A stretch of DNA of 64,000 bases from NCBI RefSeq assembly GCF_964204645.1, contig NC_134029.1, positions 18,494,450 through 18,558,449 on the forward strand, in the 5' to 3' direction. Position numbers and translations under genes: made by a program. Under the pieces are notes generated by a model. That model worked only from the letters and a program-made list of their open reading frames with translations, did no database searches and was not told where the DNA came from. The DNA comes from Tubulanus polymorphus (lineage: Eukaryota > Nemertea > Palaeonemertea > Tubulaniformes > Tubulanidae). Below, one piece after another: positions 53,746-63,990 of this stretch (position 1 is its first letter; each line of letters starts with the position of its first letter).

Positions 53746-56700
53746 GTAAGCACTGTCAGTTCCAAAACAAATCCAAAACATGGGTCATGAAATGATGAAA
53801 TCAGAAATGTCTTTACTCATCCCCTCTTCAGGGCACAGGCACTCGCCGATGGCGTACATACAGTTGCTGGGGTTTTTGATAGTGTATTTGTGTTTTCATT
53901 CGTGATTCCGCAATAAATCCGAAACGTCTTGGTACTGATACGTTTAGAAAGATAATGGCCGCTGGCTCCACACACGGCGACCTCACAAAATACTGAACAA
54001 ACTTCGTTTTTCAATCTAAAATCAAAACTTTTATTTTATACGACACTTACTAGTGATATGACAGTTATATATCCTATTATTCCATCCGACTGTGAGACAC
54101 TGTCAATTTGTGAAACGTCTTTAGTAATATAAAAGAAAAGGTAGTTGACAAAGCGTGAGCGTATAGGAAAAAATTTAACAGGCGTTGAGACGGCAACACT
54201 AGGTCACACGGGCACCTGCTACAAGTATTCCCCTTCTATATTCAATAAATCGGGATTTCGTTATGACGTCACTCAGCGGTTGAACGACGTTCGGTGACCT
54301 AGTGTTGCCTTCTCAACGCCTGTAAAGTTTTTCCTATACGCTCATACTGCAGCGGCCATGATCTTTTTAAATGTATCAGTACCAAGACATTTTTTCTCGG
54401 ATTTATTGCAGAATAACGAATGAAAACACAAATACACTATCAAAAACCCCAGCAACTGTATCCCAAGCCCATCGGCGAGTGCCTGTGTTCAGGGTATGAA
54501 GCTCACGCCGACACAAACCCCGACCACAGGCCTTTTATTGGTCTAATGCACCGCCCAAGATTTCTTGCACGATGGACAGGTTGCCACCCTCACAGCATTA
54601 TATTAGTATTACGAGCATTCAATTTCGGCGATCGCATTCGTAGTCAATTTACGTAGATTTTGCGATCATATCAAACGTTTGTAAAAACGACGATAGTTTA
54701 GGTGAATTACATGACATGAACATGTGGAGAGAAAGATTTAATCAATCATCAAATCAGTTAGTTAGTTACCTAATCATTGGTGGTAAGCTTTTTATAATCG
54801 GATGGGCTTATACCCTGTTTTGGCCCTTGTCATCCCTAACGTTGGTGTCCGGTCCTCCTTATTACCAAGATGATGTATTTTACCGAGATCAACCGAGATG
54901 ACATGAAATATAACATATTTATTAATTCCTTATCGATTTTAACACTTAAAATTATATTATATCAGTAATAATAAATACCTGCTTGAGTCACATTTTACAT
55001 ATTTTGTCGGATATTTTTGTAGAAAAATATCTTTTAACTTTACCGCGATGAGATCGTCGATCAATCAAATTTAATGAAATTTTATTGCTTACCGAGATTA
55101 CGTATTTGAAATCAATATTTTTTCTACAAAATATCCGGCAAAATATGTAAGATATGACTCTAGAAGGTATTTATTACTCAGGGCCGTCGGAACAGGGGCG
55201 GCCAAAGCTGCCCCGCTTTTTTGCTTAACAAATTTTTTTTCAAAAGCATGTTGCGTAGCAGCTCGTCGTTCTCTGTACTAGGTGGTTGGCTCACAGCTTC
55301 TCATGCTTCTGTGAATGAGACCGTGAAATGGCCCCAAAATGCATCTCCGGCGATTGAATTCTCTCAAAATTTTTCTAGGGGAGGGCCCCCAGACCCCCCC
55401 TTCAGAAATAAGCCTCGCCGCTAAAAAATTCCTTCCGACGGCTCTGTTACTGATATTACATGATTTCAAGTGTTAAAACAGTTAAGAATTTAACAAAATG
55501 CTATACTTCATGTCATCTCGGTAAATTGTGTCATCTCGGTAATAAGGACGACCCCTCGTAAAGTGCATTTCACTGAACGGATGCACAAATCCGATGCTTG
55601 TAAAAATGCCCTATGGAATGCCGTCCTAGCAAAAACTATTTCATATTTGGTACATGGTATTTTAACAATGTATTCACAGTTGTATAGTTGTACAAGCAAC
55701 AGACAATCTTTATCAGAGAGCGTCTACGTTCAACGCCAGTAGAATTATACAGTAGGCTACCTTCCTTGCTTGAAAAGCTCGCACCAACATAGTCCTTGAA
55801 CGCACTTACGTCATTGTAATGTTCTATTACACAACTACATGTTATCATTCAATGAAGCAAGCGAGGAAAAACAAATAAATTTTTTTAGGTATATATCATC
55901 CTCCCTCGGCAGAGATTCGAACCTGATGGCAGCGCTACACTCAGCCACGGCACGAACCCCTGCCACACTAGACCGGGTGGGCAGGAACATGCGCAGCTTT
56001 GCCGCACGAAAACTTGAGGCGCCAATCACATTGCGTGTAGCTGCGCACTCAATCTAATGTGGCAGGGTTTCGTACTGTGGCAATCTCGATGCCATCAGGT
56101 TCGTATCATTGCAGGGGAGGATGGTATATATTTTCATTATTGATAATTTTCATAAGTGGCAACCTACCCGCCGAAGGAATGTGTGTGGTGATATAGACCG
56201 ATGAAGGAAGTGGTTTTGTGTTGCTTGTGAGCTTTTGGTGGGAGGCAATCAATCTCCCTCTTTCGTTTGCCATAAAACATCAGTTTTGTACTATTTTCTT
56301 TTTTCAGGGCTCGTGGGATAAAAAGTCTGAGTTGTTGCCTTGCGGGTGGAATGACAATCAGGACCTTTATGTGCTGAAATATAGGCAAACCGATGACAAT
56401 ACCAGACACTTATTGAAAGTGTTGGTCGTAGAAGGAGTTTTACTCGTACATTTGATGGTATGATTCTCTTTTGTATCTTTGTCGAATGCTTGCTTTATGC
56501 AGCCTGATATCAATCTGGCATTTAGGGTGCACTCTTTTATGAAATCGGAGAATCCGTTATTGGTCACATGACCTTTTGGGGAGTTCGATACCTCCTTTCC
56601 GTCGAGGTGGTGTGATTCGGATTTTGTGTGGAACCAACCGGTGATTTCGGATAGAGACTAGTATGCCCTTAATGTAGCTCATTTTCAATTTAACCCTTTC

Positions 56701-59055
56701 GCTGCGAACATGGTCAAATTTTGGTATGCTGGAGTCCCGAGGTAAAGAAATTAAATCAATTTGATTTAAATAAAACCATGAGATTTTGATTAGGCCTCAT
56801 TTATTATGATTTTTCCTTGATGAAAATAGCTAGAAATATTATTTCTAAATCCCGATCACCATCAGGACTCAAAGGACAGAATGCGACAGCATAGCATATT
56901 CAATGAGCCCATCTGGTGCCACCAGCCGGCCAACCACGCGAATCAACTGGTGAAAATTTCACCATCTTTCAGAAAAAATCGGAACTAAGTTGTCCAGCAT
57001 GTGAACATACACAATGCGCGATAACTAGTGCTATACAATACGGTACATCATGATGAGCCGAGTTCGTCATACGCACATCAAATGTCAATTTTATAACGCA
57101 GCGAAAAGGTTAAACTGTCCAGAGATCAGATTGTTGGGAAAAATGTGCAAAACTTTTTACAAGAAAAGTGTCAAAAATGTTTTGATACCCTTTTCATGCC
57201 ATACAGGTATACAGTTATAACAAGGCTTGGGAATACCAGCCTTTATTACCAAGATATCAGCTAATCCTAGATTTCCACGGTAGATGTGCTCGAACCCCAT
57301 TGACATCAGCTAGGAGAATCCTTCGAGGATTGCTTCTGGAGTAAGATTTTGATTGCATTAATTTGTTTCGTTTTAGCGTTTGGTAAATGAAAAAGTTGCA
57401 TGCACCAATGTGAAGGTTGGCGATTTCACTTCTTCGCAATTTACCGAATTTGAAAGGTACATTCACTAACTACCATTTCATGTCTTCATATTAATACCTG
57501 TTGATACCTAGTTGTTGAATATTGAAATTATCTGATTGTCAAGCATTTCACCAAGTGGGCATCCTCTAGTTCAATTATAGCTGCGTTCACACTAGATTCG
57601 GCGCCTACGAAATGCCGTAATTCACCAAAATACGGCGCTTACACGGCCAGTTACATTTACACTACAAGTCGGCAATTCGGCACTTAGTAAGCCCAGTATA
57701 GTAGTCACCCAGTGTGCCAATAGAGGGAGTGTAATTAGTGTTTGGTGTTTAGTACCGTACTGAAATCCTAGTGTTAACGCAGCTTATAAAGCTTTTCGAA
57801 TCATCGTAATTGCATTTTCAATTACAGCGCGTATAAAGATTTGGGCGTCTTGGAGAAACAGATTCAAACAGAATTACTGAACGAGGTTTCCGGTCGTACT
57901 GCGGCAGCTAGTAGCCAGCCACAGAGGCGAAGAGATGAACCACGTCAACAGCATCGTCCCGAAGATGATGACGATCCTTTGAGGGTCGGACCCCCCCGTC
58001 GTGGTGGCCCGAGAAATTTTATACCTCCCGACCAGTAAGTATGTTCATTTGATACAATCAAACCGCTGTCTTAGAAGACCGGTAAGATGTTCAGTAAGTC
58101 ACTCTGACGCTAGTCAATAATATTTAAATAAATTTATTATTTATTTTCAGTCGAGATCCATTTGGTGTCGGTAGAGGCGATTTAGATCCATTTGGCGGAG
58201 GTGCACCGGGAATGATAATGGATCCGTTCAGAGGACATCCTCGTTTCGGTTTTGACCCTAACGTCGGTCCGGGCGGATTACCGAGGTAACAGTGCTTCAT
58301 TGAAAGTTAATCTTACGACACTTACAAAAGAACTCGAGTTCGGAATGAAATTTATTCATTCTTGTTTACATTGGTTTTGTTATTTTTCAGAGGAGCCGTC
58401 CCGCCCGGCGCACGTTTCGATCCTTTTGGACCTCCAGGGCATGGGGGAGGGCCGCCACCTGATAATGCGTTCAGACCAGGGTAAGTATGTCATAGCGCAA
58501 CAAGTAATTATTTGCGAATACTGGTTTGGTCTATTTGCCATTGACCATTTTATCCTGTTCATTCAGCACATGTACTAGTTCATAAAAATGGCATTCAGAA
58601 TTACAGCTTAGCTATTTGGCCGCTTAGCTTAGCTGATAGTTGTAAGAGAAATTGTATAAGACGGCGACTTATCCCACTAGCGTATATTATTACAGCATTA
58701 TATTATTTTGGTTGTAGCCTTGAATATAAACAAAATTTTGCGTAGCTCCACAACTATTACTGTGATCACAGGCAAACTAACATGGTACAAACCTGACTAC
58801 GACTTCTATTTGAGAGTATTTTCTACTCTTTTCAAGAGCTCTTATACGCTGAAGAATATCAAAATACCACCCGAATAATTTCCACTTCACTAAACTACTA
58901 TATTTTATATAAAAATACTCTCATTTTATGCAAATACTACCACAGTTAGAGATATCAGGTAGTGTGGTCTGATGGTTATCTAAAATCCCTGTTTCTATTG
59001 CAGGCCAGATCCTGACCATGAACGACCACCGGATTTTGATGATATGTTCATGTGA
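53554..59055 (+). CDS. PSMF1: PI31 proteasome regulator (whole gene, 7 exons)
   Basis: Coding exons: 53554-53745, 56308-56457, 57377-57456, 57828-58034, 58151-58285, 58391-58480, 59004-59055. They total 906 nt, 301 residues, against 271 in human. The N-terminal half is the FP domain shared with FBXO7 (GLEVLFSA, then KKSELLPCGWNDNQDLYVLK). The C-terminal half is the Pro/Gly-rich tail with DPFG repeats and the hallmark GAVPPGARFDPFGPPG. PI31 binds the 20S proteasome and affects its activity, assembly and transport. The C-terminus is DDMFM, where human PI31 ends DDMYL, so the HbYX-type Tyr is Phe here. Start choice: 53554 is the first ATG of the frame, but 53593 or 53596 would give an N-terminus closer to known PI31 proteins. 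Confidence 0.95.
53823..54500. mobile_element. Foldback element with ~125-bp arms and a nested palindrome
   Basis: Left arm 53,823-53,955 and right arm 54,350-54,498 are inverted copies (shared GTTGCTGGGGTTTTTGATAG and TATCAGTACCAAGAC words). Inside, 54,157-54,344 is a second palindrome (GCGTATAGGAAAAA, AACACTAGGTCAC). In intron 1 of PSMF1. The reading frames over the arms are not genes. Confidence 0.65.
54848..55555. mobile_element. Palindromic element interrupted by another MITE
   Basis: Ends GTCCTCCTTATTACC and GGTAATAAGGAC are inverted, with internal inverted words (ATATTTTGTCGGATATTTTTG and complement). The 55,179-55,446 element is inserted near one arm. Confidence 0.6.
55179..55446. 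mobile_element. MITE with CAGGGCCGTCGGAA ends and TTACT duplication
   Basis: Inverted ends CAGGGCCGTCGGAA and TTCCGACGGCTCTG, flanked by TTACT on both sides (55174-55178 and 55447-55451). It is younger than its host element. Confidence 0.7.
55891..56130. mobile_element. MITE family 2, best copy
   Basis: Nearly palindromic ends: ATCATCCTCCCTCGGCAGAG and the complement of GCAGGGGAGGATGGTATATA, each followed by GATTCGAACCTGATGGCA-type sequence. In intron 1 of PSMF1. Confidence 0.7.
56308..56457 (+). CDS. PSMF1: PSMF1 exon 2 (FP domain core)
   Basis: Encodes residues 65-114. The KKSELLPCGWN segment and LYVLKY strand are near-diagnostic for PI31. The acceptor is a long pyrimidine tract ending CAG; the donor is GTATGA, phase 0. 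Confidence 0.95.
57377..57456 (+). CDS. PSMF1: PSMF1 exon 3
   Basis: Encodes residues 115-141, RLVNEKVACTNVKVGDFTSS and on. It covers the end of the FP domain. Acceptor TTTTAG and donor GTACAT, phase 2. Confidence 0.9.
57579..57784. mobile_element. Small MITE in PSMF1 intron 3
   Basis: AGCTGCGTTCACACTAG and CTAGTGTTAACGCAGCT are inverted ends. The TAT words beside them may be the target duplication. Confidence 0.6.
57828..58034 (+). CDS. PSMF1: PSMF1 exon 4
   Basis: Encodes residues 141-210: a helix (AYKDLGVLEKQIQTELLNEV), then a Gln/Arg/Asp-rich linker and DPLRVGPPRRGGPRNFIPP. It joins the FP domain to the disordered tail. Acceptor TTACAG and donor GTAAGT, phase 2. Confidence 0.92.
58151..58285 (+). 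CDS. PSMF1: PSMF1 exon 5 (DPFG repeats)
   Basis: Encodes residues 210-255 with DPFGVGRGDLDPFGGG and GMIMDPFRG, the repeated Asp-Pro-Phe motifs of PI31 tails. Acceptor TTTTCAG and donor GTAACA, phase 2. Confidence 0.94.
58391..58480 (+). CDS. PSMF1: PSMF1 exon 6
   Basis: Encodes residues 255-285, RGAVPPGARFDPFGPPG followed by a Gly/Pro run. This is the best-conserved tail motif of the family. Acceptor TTTTCAG and donor GTAAGT, phase 2. Confidence 0.95.
59004..59055 (+). CDS. PSMF1: PSMF1 exon 7 (C-terminus, stop)
   Basis: Encodes PDPDHERPPDFDDMFM and TGA. The Pro-rich, Asp-Asp-Met ending matches the PI31 C-terminus, with Phe in the penultimate position. Acceptor TATTGCAG. Confidence 0.95.
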
Positions 59056-59185
59056 ATGAAGATTATGCTTCGATGATGAATTTCATTTGCGGCGTGTACT
59101 TTATGATTCTTTTGGTTTGTGAGTTGATGGTGTTTGAGGGTTTTGAGAGTGTACAATATGAAATGTTGGTTCTTGTTTTATTATG

Positions 59186-59191
59186 AATAAA
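59186..59191 (+). terminator. Poly(A) signal of PSMF1
   Basis: AATAAA 131 bp after the stop, followed by a T-rich stretch. It is the only good signal before the convergent cathepsin gene. Confidence 0.65.
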
Positions 59192-59309
59192 ATTTTATTC
59201 AATTTATGAAAAATTTATCGGTGTTGTCATATGTTTTTGGGAGACCTATGATGGAATTTAGTATGGATTGGATATTTACTTGAAGTACACGTTTCAATAC
59301 TGGATATGG

Positions 59310-59420
59310 GCCATGATCGCACGGTTAATGATTTGTCCAGGACCTGGCACCAGATCATATTTGGCGTGTGGCCAATTAAGGAGTGTGTGGAAGCTGTGTA
59401 TGAGAAAATTATGATTAATT
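59310..59420. mobile_element. Degraded MITE family 1 fragment
   Basis: CATGATCGCACGGTTAATGA and a following TTTGGCGTGTGGCCAATTAAG loosely resemble the left half of the family. Low certainty. Confidence 0.3.
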
Positions 59421-60206
59421 CCTCGCTGATCGATGTCTCCAGTCCAGAAGACTCGCTAAAGATTTTTCCACAAGATGAATTTAACTGGTTGGGGTTGAAA
59501 CAAAAAGTTTAATTTGTATTAGTTAAGTTTTGGTGGCGTTTTGGTTAATCATGTACATTAAGAAAGAGGAAGATCAGATCTCGGCAAATTTTTACCATGT
59601 AACAAAAGCATTGTAACAATCTTTTACTATATAGCTGGATTACTATGATCAACTATAACAGAGTCGACCACAATCCAACCACTTCCGAATCCCAAAGTTT
59701 ACCTAGTAAAAGCAGAACTTTCCCTATTTTTTCTTAAGGACAGCAGTAAAAAAGACCAGAGAGTTATCTTGATGGACCCAAGTAGTAAGCGGTAAGTATT
59801 GGGATACATGAAATCTGTCAGTTGATTGGAGCTAATCATTTCAACATTCCATATCTCTCGGCTGACCTTTGAAATTAGGCATATCAAATAAAATCTTCTG
59901 GATTCCTTGTGTAATGCTAAAATAATAGGACCTCATTTCTCCTAATCAGCCGGGCCATTTTGAAGACTGCAATAAAATTTGCAATCATTTCATTTTTATG
60001 ACTGCCGGTTCTGTTAAGGTTAACTTGATCATGATTTAGAAAAAAAACATGTTCAGGAAAGACAGGCAGCTGGCCCGTTCAACTTTTTCAAGCTCAACAG
60101 AAATGAGAAACAAAGAAATTTAGCCTAAAATGTTGAACGCATCAAATTATCTCCATATTCCATGAAAGTGAAGTTAAATGTAACCAACCCAAGTATCTTG
60201 TAATGA

Positions 60207-60212
60207 TTTATT
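60207..60212 (-). terminator. Candidate poly(A) signal of the CTSO-like gene
   Basis: AATAAA on the minus strand, about 160 bp after the stop codon. Confidence 0.45.
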
Positions 60213-60372
60213 TATCGGAAATTGAATATATTATCAAAGTATGAAATTAACAAAATATATGGTAAACGTGACTAGCATAAACTTAAATTTGTCTTGGATG
60301 GTTTGTTCGGAATATGGCTTGGTGGCGAATGGCGATGTTTCGGCATTTTAGTACTTTCGTGGAGAATCTGCA

Positions 60373-60407
60373 TTACACGGTAACCGTAGCAACTCTTACA
60401 GCGACAC
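60373..60407 (-). CDS. CTSO: CTSO-like last exon (35 nt)
   Basis: Encodes GVAVRVATVTV and TAA after the acceptor TTTTAG. Its short length and position match the IADSVSSIFV end of human cathepsin O. Confidence 0.85.
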
Positions 60408-63233
60408 CTAAAACGAATACGCGAATGTGAAATATGTTTCATAATATAATGATATGATTGCTTAAGGAGATGAAAAGTTTTCTTACCGCAAACATTCATT
60501 CCAACTTTGATGTGTAAATAACCGTTTATGCCGAATGCATTGCCCCAAGAATTTCTAACGATATAATATGGAATATCACCTGAAATGGATGAACACAATA
60601 TCGTACCGATACTTGAGCTACTTACTACTAGCATCTAGTTTCACTGTTTTGAGTCCAAATTTGACTCATTTGACCACCGGCAATTGACATAGAACTATCT
60701 TGACTCCCGAGTTAAATCTAACCTTGGAGTTATCATTCTGACAGAGTGATTAGTCCAAGATCTATGCAGGGTGGTCACTGACCTGGAAAACTCAGGGAAT
60801 CAGAAAAATCTAGTAAGAATTGGGGAATTTGACAAATCATAGCAAAAAATCTGGAAAACTCAGGGAATTTGGATAACGCTATTTACCACGTATTTCTTTA
60901 TCAATACATGATTCAAAGAAAAATGAATGAATAATAACATTTCAAAACTAGAAATTTCTGACCCTGGGAATTTTGTGTTATCACATAAAAAAACTAAGGG
61001 AATTTGTAACTGGGCGAAAGGCTTACCCTGAACTGGGTCCAGAAGTGCCTAAAATGCACCTGGGTAAAGAGGCAATGAGGATAAGTGTCGCGCCCAAAAA
61101 CGCTGCGATAATGTGCAAGGTTCGAACCCATGATTTGGCATCATTAAGTCGACTGCACTATTATTCACCAACACTGCTGCTCTCAAACAAACATAACACA
61201 TCAAAGATCTATATTACCTGTAAGATCATATCCGACAATCACTACCGCGTGGTTATTGAATGTCGAACAATGATATTGTATAATTCCACCCAGATAGTCG
61301 TTCCAAGTTACCGCATCCACGCTTATAGTCAATGGACCGTGTTCAGCTATCAATCTCAACATTTCATCTTCCTGATTGACAAAACTGAAAAGATTAGAAG
61401 AAGTTCAGCTGAACAAGCGAGTTTGGCAGTTTCGTGTGCTTTAGCCTTTGGTAAACTAGAAACTAACGTGTGACATGTGGAGCTGTTGATTGGTATTCCT
61501 GTATAACCAGTTGGGAACATCTTGCAGTAGTTTGATTTGTTTGTCAGTGGATATTTATTTTCTGTCACTAGCTTCATCTTCGTCTACAATTTTGAGAGGC
61601 GTAATTATTTCATGAAAAGCCTGAGTATGACGCCAAACAACGCTCATGGATACGTTAGCGAGATTTATTCGATTATTTCAAAGACAATTATATATTTCCA
61701 TTGCCAGGACAAAAATAATCAAATGTAACAAGTCTCAGAGGATATAAAAATAGACATGTGAACCTAAATAACCACCACTCAAAGAGGAAAACAACTCACT
61801 AGGAAGTATTGTACAGTGGAACCTCGTTACAACGAACTCGGATACAACGATTCCTCAGTTATAACAAATATAGAATTTCATCCTAAGTAAAAACAATTTA
61901 ACTAATTTCAAACTGGATATAACAAACTATTGGTTATAACAAACATATTATCTGGTCCCGTGGAGTTCGCCATAACAAGCTTCCACTGTTGAATAAAATT
62001 ATCACAAATTCACATATCAATTTCAGGATTAGATTTTCGGGATTAACAAATGTCATTCCAAGCGAGCTAGATATTGAGCAAGCATAAAGGACATTGTGAA
62101 AAAGATTACTTTCAAACTAATTCGTAGTTGCGAGAGGTATAAAATTCCTACCGTTTGAAGCCAACTTAGGGCCATGCAGATATCTCCCCCAGAACAGCCA
62201 TAATTTCCATTTCCTGCACAGTCTATCATCTGTTGGGTACTGAGGTCGGATAGCGTGCCTGTTTTGATCGCATGCATAGTTTCAATATTTTCTACTGAAC
62301 TGAAAGCCCTGAAAATCAATATCAAGAAGTTAAGTCGGATTTGATGAATTTAATCCTAGTAACACGGGCAATCATTCAATCTTTTTAGCGACCATAGCAC
62401 TGTAGATATTTCACTTACCAACATGCTCCACAGTGGAGTTGGTTTTTGACGGGAGTAACTACTTTTTTCTCTCGCCTGCAAAAAATTATAAATGATACAC
62501 TATTCACTGAGTTGAATCTATATAGTTTACATATGAATAAATACATTCAACTGATGAAGCTACTATATACTAGTAGCAAAAGCGCATGCATCAAATAAAC
62601 TAGTTAACCTAAAGTACTATTCGTCTCGCATCTATTCTGCACCAGGTTATCATGGCTCCTCTACGAATCTTCATATGAAGAAATAAAACATCTCAGATCC
62701 TACAAAACTTTACTTACCAATCCCATTTTTGAGGAATGTTTAATTTCTTATAGTCTATCACAGAAGGCTTGAATCTCAATACATTGCTGCTTTTGGAAGA
62801 ATAGACAATAGCTGTCTGAATGGGCGGACCACCATTAATATTCAGATATTTTGCTGTTACAATGAAAAACAAGCTGGATATTATCATTTTACCAGGATGA
62901 AAAAATTGTCTCTGAACAAGGGAAAACGATTTTGTCTTGATAGTCTATGTAAAGCTAAGTTAACTGTCATAGAATGAAACTGGATTAATTTCAGTCTAAG
63001 ATAGCTTTCATAGAAACCAACCCTGTCACCAAAAGTTGGACACCAATAGGGCTCTAGGCCTACCAGGCCTACATCCGTCCCTTTGTGATATTGATGATGA
63101 CGATGATCATCATAATGGTTATATCACCTTTAAATTCCTCTGGTGTAAGGTCAGAAAACTGTGTGACTCCGTAATAAGCACTCCCGTTGCTATTTGCAGT
63201 TGCGTTCAATTTTGCTTGCCGCACTAAATTATC
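60373..63233 (-). CDS. CTSO: Cathepsin O-like cysteine protease (partial, 8 visible exons)
   Basis: Exons in transcript order: 63233-63128, 62853-62718, 62475-62419, 62308-62152, 61583-61468, 61384-61218, 60579-60487, 60407-60373. They total 867 nt (288 residues and stop) with matching phases. It is a papain-family (C1A) lysosomal-type protease. The visible propeptide carries YYGVTQFSDLTPEEFKAKYL. The oxyanion Gln and catalytic Cys are in VKNQLHCGACW, the His in NNHAVVIVGYD, and the Asn in YYIVRNSWG. Closest recalled relative is cathepsin O: shared features are NYGCSGG, AVTWNDYLGGIIQYHCS and a short C-terminus after NVCG. Human CTSO is 321 residues, so about 30-40 N-terminal residues (signal peptide, start of the propeptide) are missing and probably lie beyond position 64000. 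PSMF1 is its convergent neighbour. Confidence 0.93.
60487..60579 (-). CDS. CTSO: CTSO-like exon (active-site Asn)
   Basis: Encodes GDIPYYIVRNSWGNAFGING and YLHIKVGMNVC. RNSWG carries the catalytic Asn. Acceptor TTTCAG and donor GTAAGA, phase 1. Confidence 0.95.
60770..61010. repeat. Repeat related to 13.5 kb
   Basis: GGTGGTCACTGACCTGGAAA, then repeated AACTCAGGGAAT words. Confidence 0.4.
61010..61140 (-). mobile_element. SINE-like copy with B box
   Basis: Minus strand: B box-like GGTTCGAACC (plus 61,119-61,128), then GGGCGCGACACTTATCCTCA matching the 43,780 copy. It lies in an intron of the CTSO-like gene. Confidence 0.5.
61218..61384 (-). CDS. CTSO: CTSO-like exon (active-site His)
   Basis: Encodes FVNQEDEMLRLIAEHGPLTI, SVDAVTWNDYLGGIIQYHCS and NNHAVVIVGYDLT. 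The His of NNHAVV is the catalytic base. Acceptor TTTTCAG and donor GTAATA, phase 1. The plus-strand open frame over this exon is a shadow. Confidence 0.95.
61468..61583 (-). CDS. CTSO: CTSO-like exon
   Basis: Encodes TKMKLVTENKYPLTNKSNYC and a stretch ending SSTCHT. The YPxxxxxxxC pattern aligns with the cathepsin O KDSEYPF region. The donor GTTAGT (phase 2) gives the same spacing to QEDEM as in human cathepsin O as I recall it. Confidence 0.85.
61812..61989. mobile_element. Pogo/Tigger-like MITE
   Basis: TACAGTGGAACCTCGTTACA and GCCATAACAAGCTTCCACTG are typical Tigger-like inverted ends, with repeated ATAACAAA words inside. In an intron of the CTSO-like gene. Confidence 0.6.
62152..62308 (-). 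CDS. CTSO: CTSO-like exon
   Basis: Encodes AFSSVENIETMHAIKTG, LSDLSTQQMIDCAGNGNYG and CSGGDICMALSWLQT. The CSGG motif with flanking Cys is conserved in C1A proteases. Acceptor TTTTCAG and donor GTAGGA, ending phase 0. Confidence 0.95.
62419..62475 (-). CDS. CTSO: CTSO-like exon (active-site Cys)
   Basis: A 57-nt exon coding REKKVVTPVKNQLHCGACW. It carries the oxyanion-hole Gln and the catalytic Cys before Trp. Acceptor TTGCAG and donor GTAAGT, phase 2 in and out. Confidence 0.93.
62545..62605 (+). ncRNA. Decayed hammerhead-like motif, family A
   Basis: CTGATGA at 62551-62557 with a strong stem II (GCTACTA/TAGTAGC), but GAAA has become AAAA. The same tail as the 5,750 copy follows (CAGGTTATCATGGCTCC). 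It lies in an intron of the CTSO-like gene on the antisense strand and is probably inactive. Confidence 0.55.
62718..62853 (-). CDS. CTSO: CTSO-like exon (propeptide to mature junction)
   Basis: Encodes AKYLNINGGPPIQTAIVY through KKLNIPQKWDW. The KWDW motif is the start of the mature enzyme region in papain-family proteases. Acceptor TAACAG and donor GTAAGT, phase 2. Confidence 0.88.
63128..63233 (-). CDS. CTSO: CTSO-like exon (propeptide)
   Basis: Encodes DNLVRQAKLNATANSNGSAY and YGVTQFSDLTPEEFK, a cathepsin propeptide (I29-type) ending. Acceptor AAATAG and donor GTGATA, phase 0 in and 1 out. It is the first exon visible of this gene. Confidence 0.88.
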
Positions 63234-63389
63234 CTATTTCAAAAAGAAAAGTAATGATACAAAAGTAAAAACAAAACGAGATGTTGAAAGCTCTTGAAAG
63301 TCCTGTTTCAAGATAATACCATAAAAATTTGATAACACTATTCCCAAATACTTTTAAGTCAAGTACATCATGGTTCCTACAGATTGGTC

Positions 63390-63990
63390 TTTCCAGAATT
63401 TTAGGGTTTTTTTAGGAGAATTCTTTTAATAATCTGTTCGCATCACCATGCCCAAGAAATTGAGCTCCATAAAAACGTGTATCAATTACACCTCTATTCC
63501 AGTAAGGAATCCATATATCCATTTGCTTTGTTTGTGTGACTTTATTTAGTGATTCGTCAAACAACAGAACATATTCGTCAGCTGTGGATACGGACTTCTG
63601 AAGCAGATCACTAAAATGAGGGCCTATGCCAAAGTTTACGGTATAAAGACACTTGTCTTCACCAAGACTAAACTTTCTAGCTTTCTAGCTTTGAAGCTAT
63701 TCCACTATCCGGAAACATTCTCCTATACCGTTTATTTTTATTCTCCATCGAATGAATAATTGCATTCTATCGCATCAATAGTGGACAAAATTTCAGCTTT
63801 CCTAACATCTTCTGTGACGAGATAATCCGCGATAGCATGGTTACTTGTAGAACCTGACCTAACGGTATCAGGAATTTTCGGTTGGTTTTCAGCAGTAAGT
63901 ACATCATCAATCCGTTGACAGTTTCTTTGTGACATTTTAAATCTCTCATGTGCCGCAACATGTTTCATCCCTTTTTGGTGTGACGCAACT
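63390..63990 (-). pseudogene. Degraded transposase-like gene (hAT/ZBED-like) at the right edge
   Basis: Minus strand. An open stretch to 63738 starts with a His-rich segment (SQVASHQKGMKHVAAHERF) that could be the end of a zinc finger, then CQRIDDVL and DVRKAEILSTIDAI. After a stop and a frame change, MFPDSGIASKL follows, then another stop. Next comes YVLLFDESLNKVTQTKQMD, IPYWNRGVIDTRFYG and FLGHGDANRLLKEF (63,400-63,650). The FDESLN..QMD..YW..FLGH order is one I recognise from transposon-derived proteins in fish and marine invertebrates. The exact superfamily is uncertain. It lies upstream of the first visible CTSO-like exon, probably inside that gene's first intron, and may continue past the window. 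Confidence 0.6.

Noticed and set aside
60973-61473. 166-codon plus-strand frame
   Set aside because: It is antisense to a SINE-like repeat and to the catalytic-His exon of the cathepsin gene.
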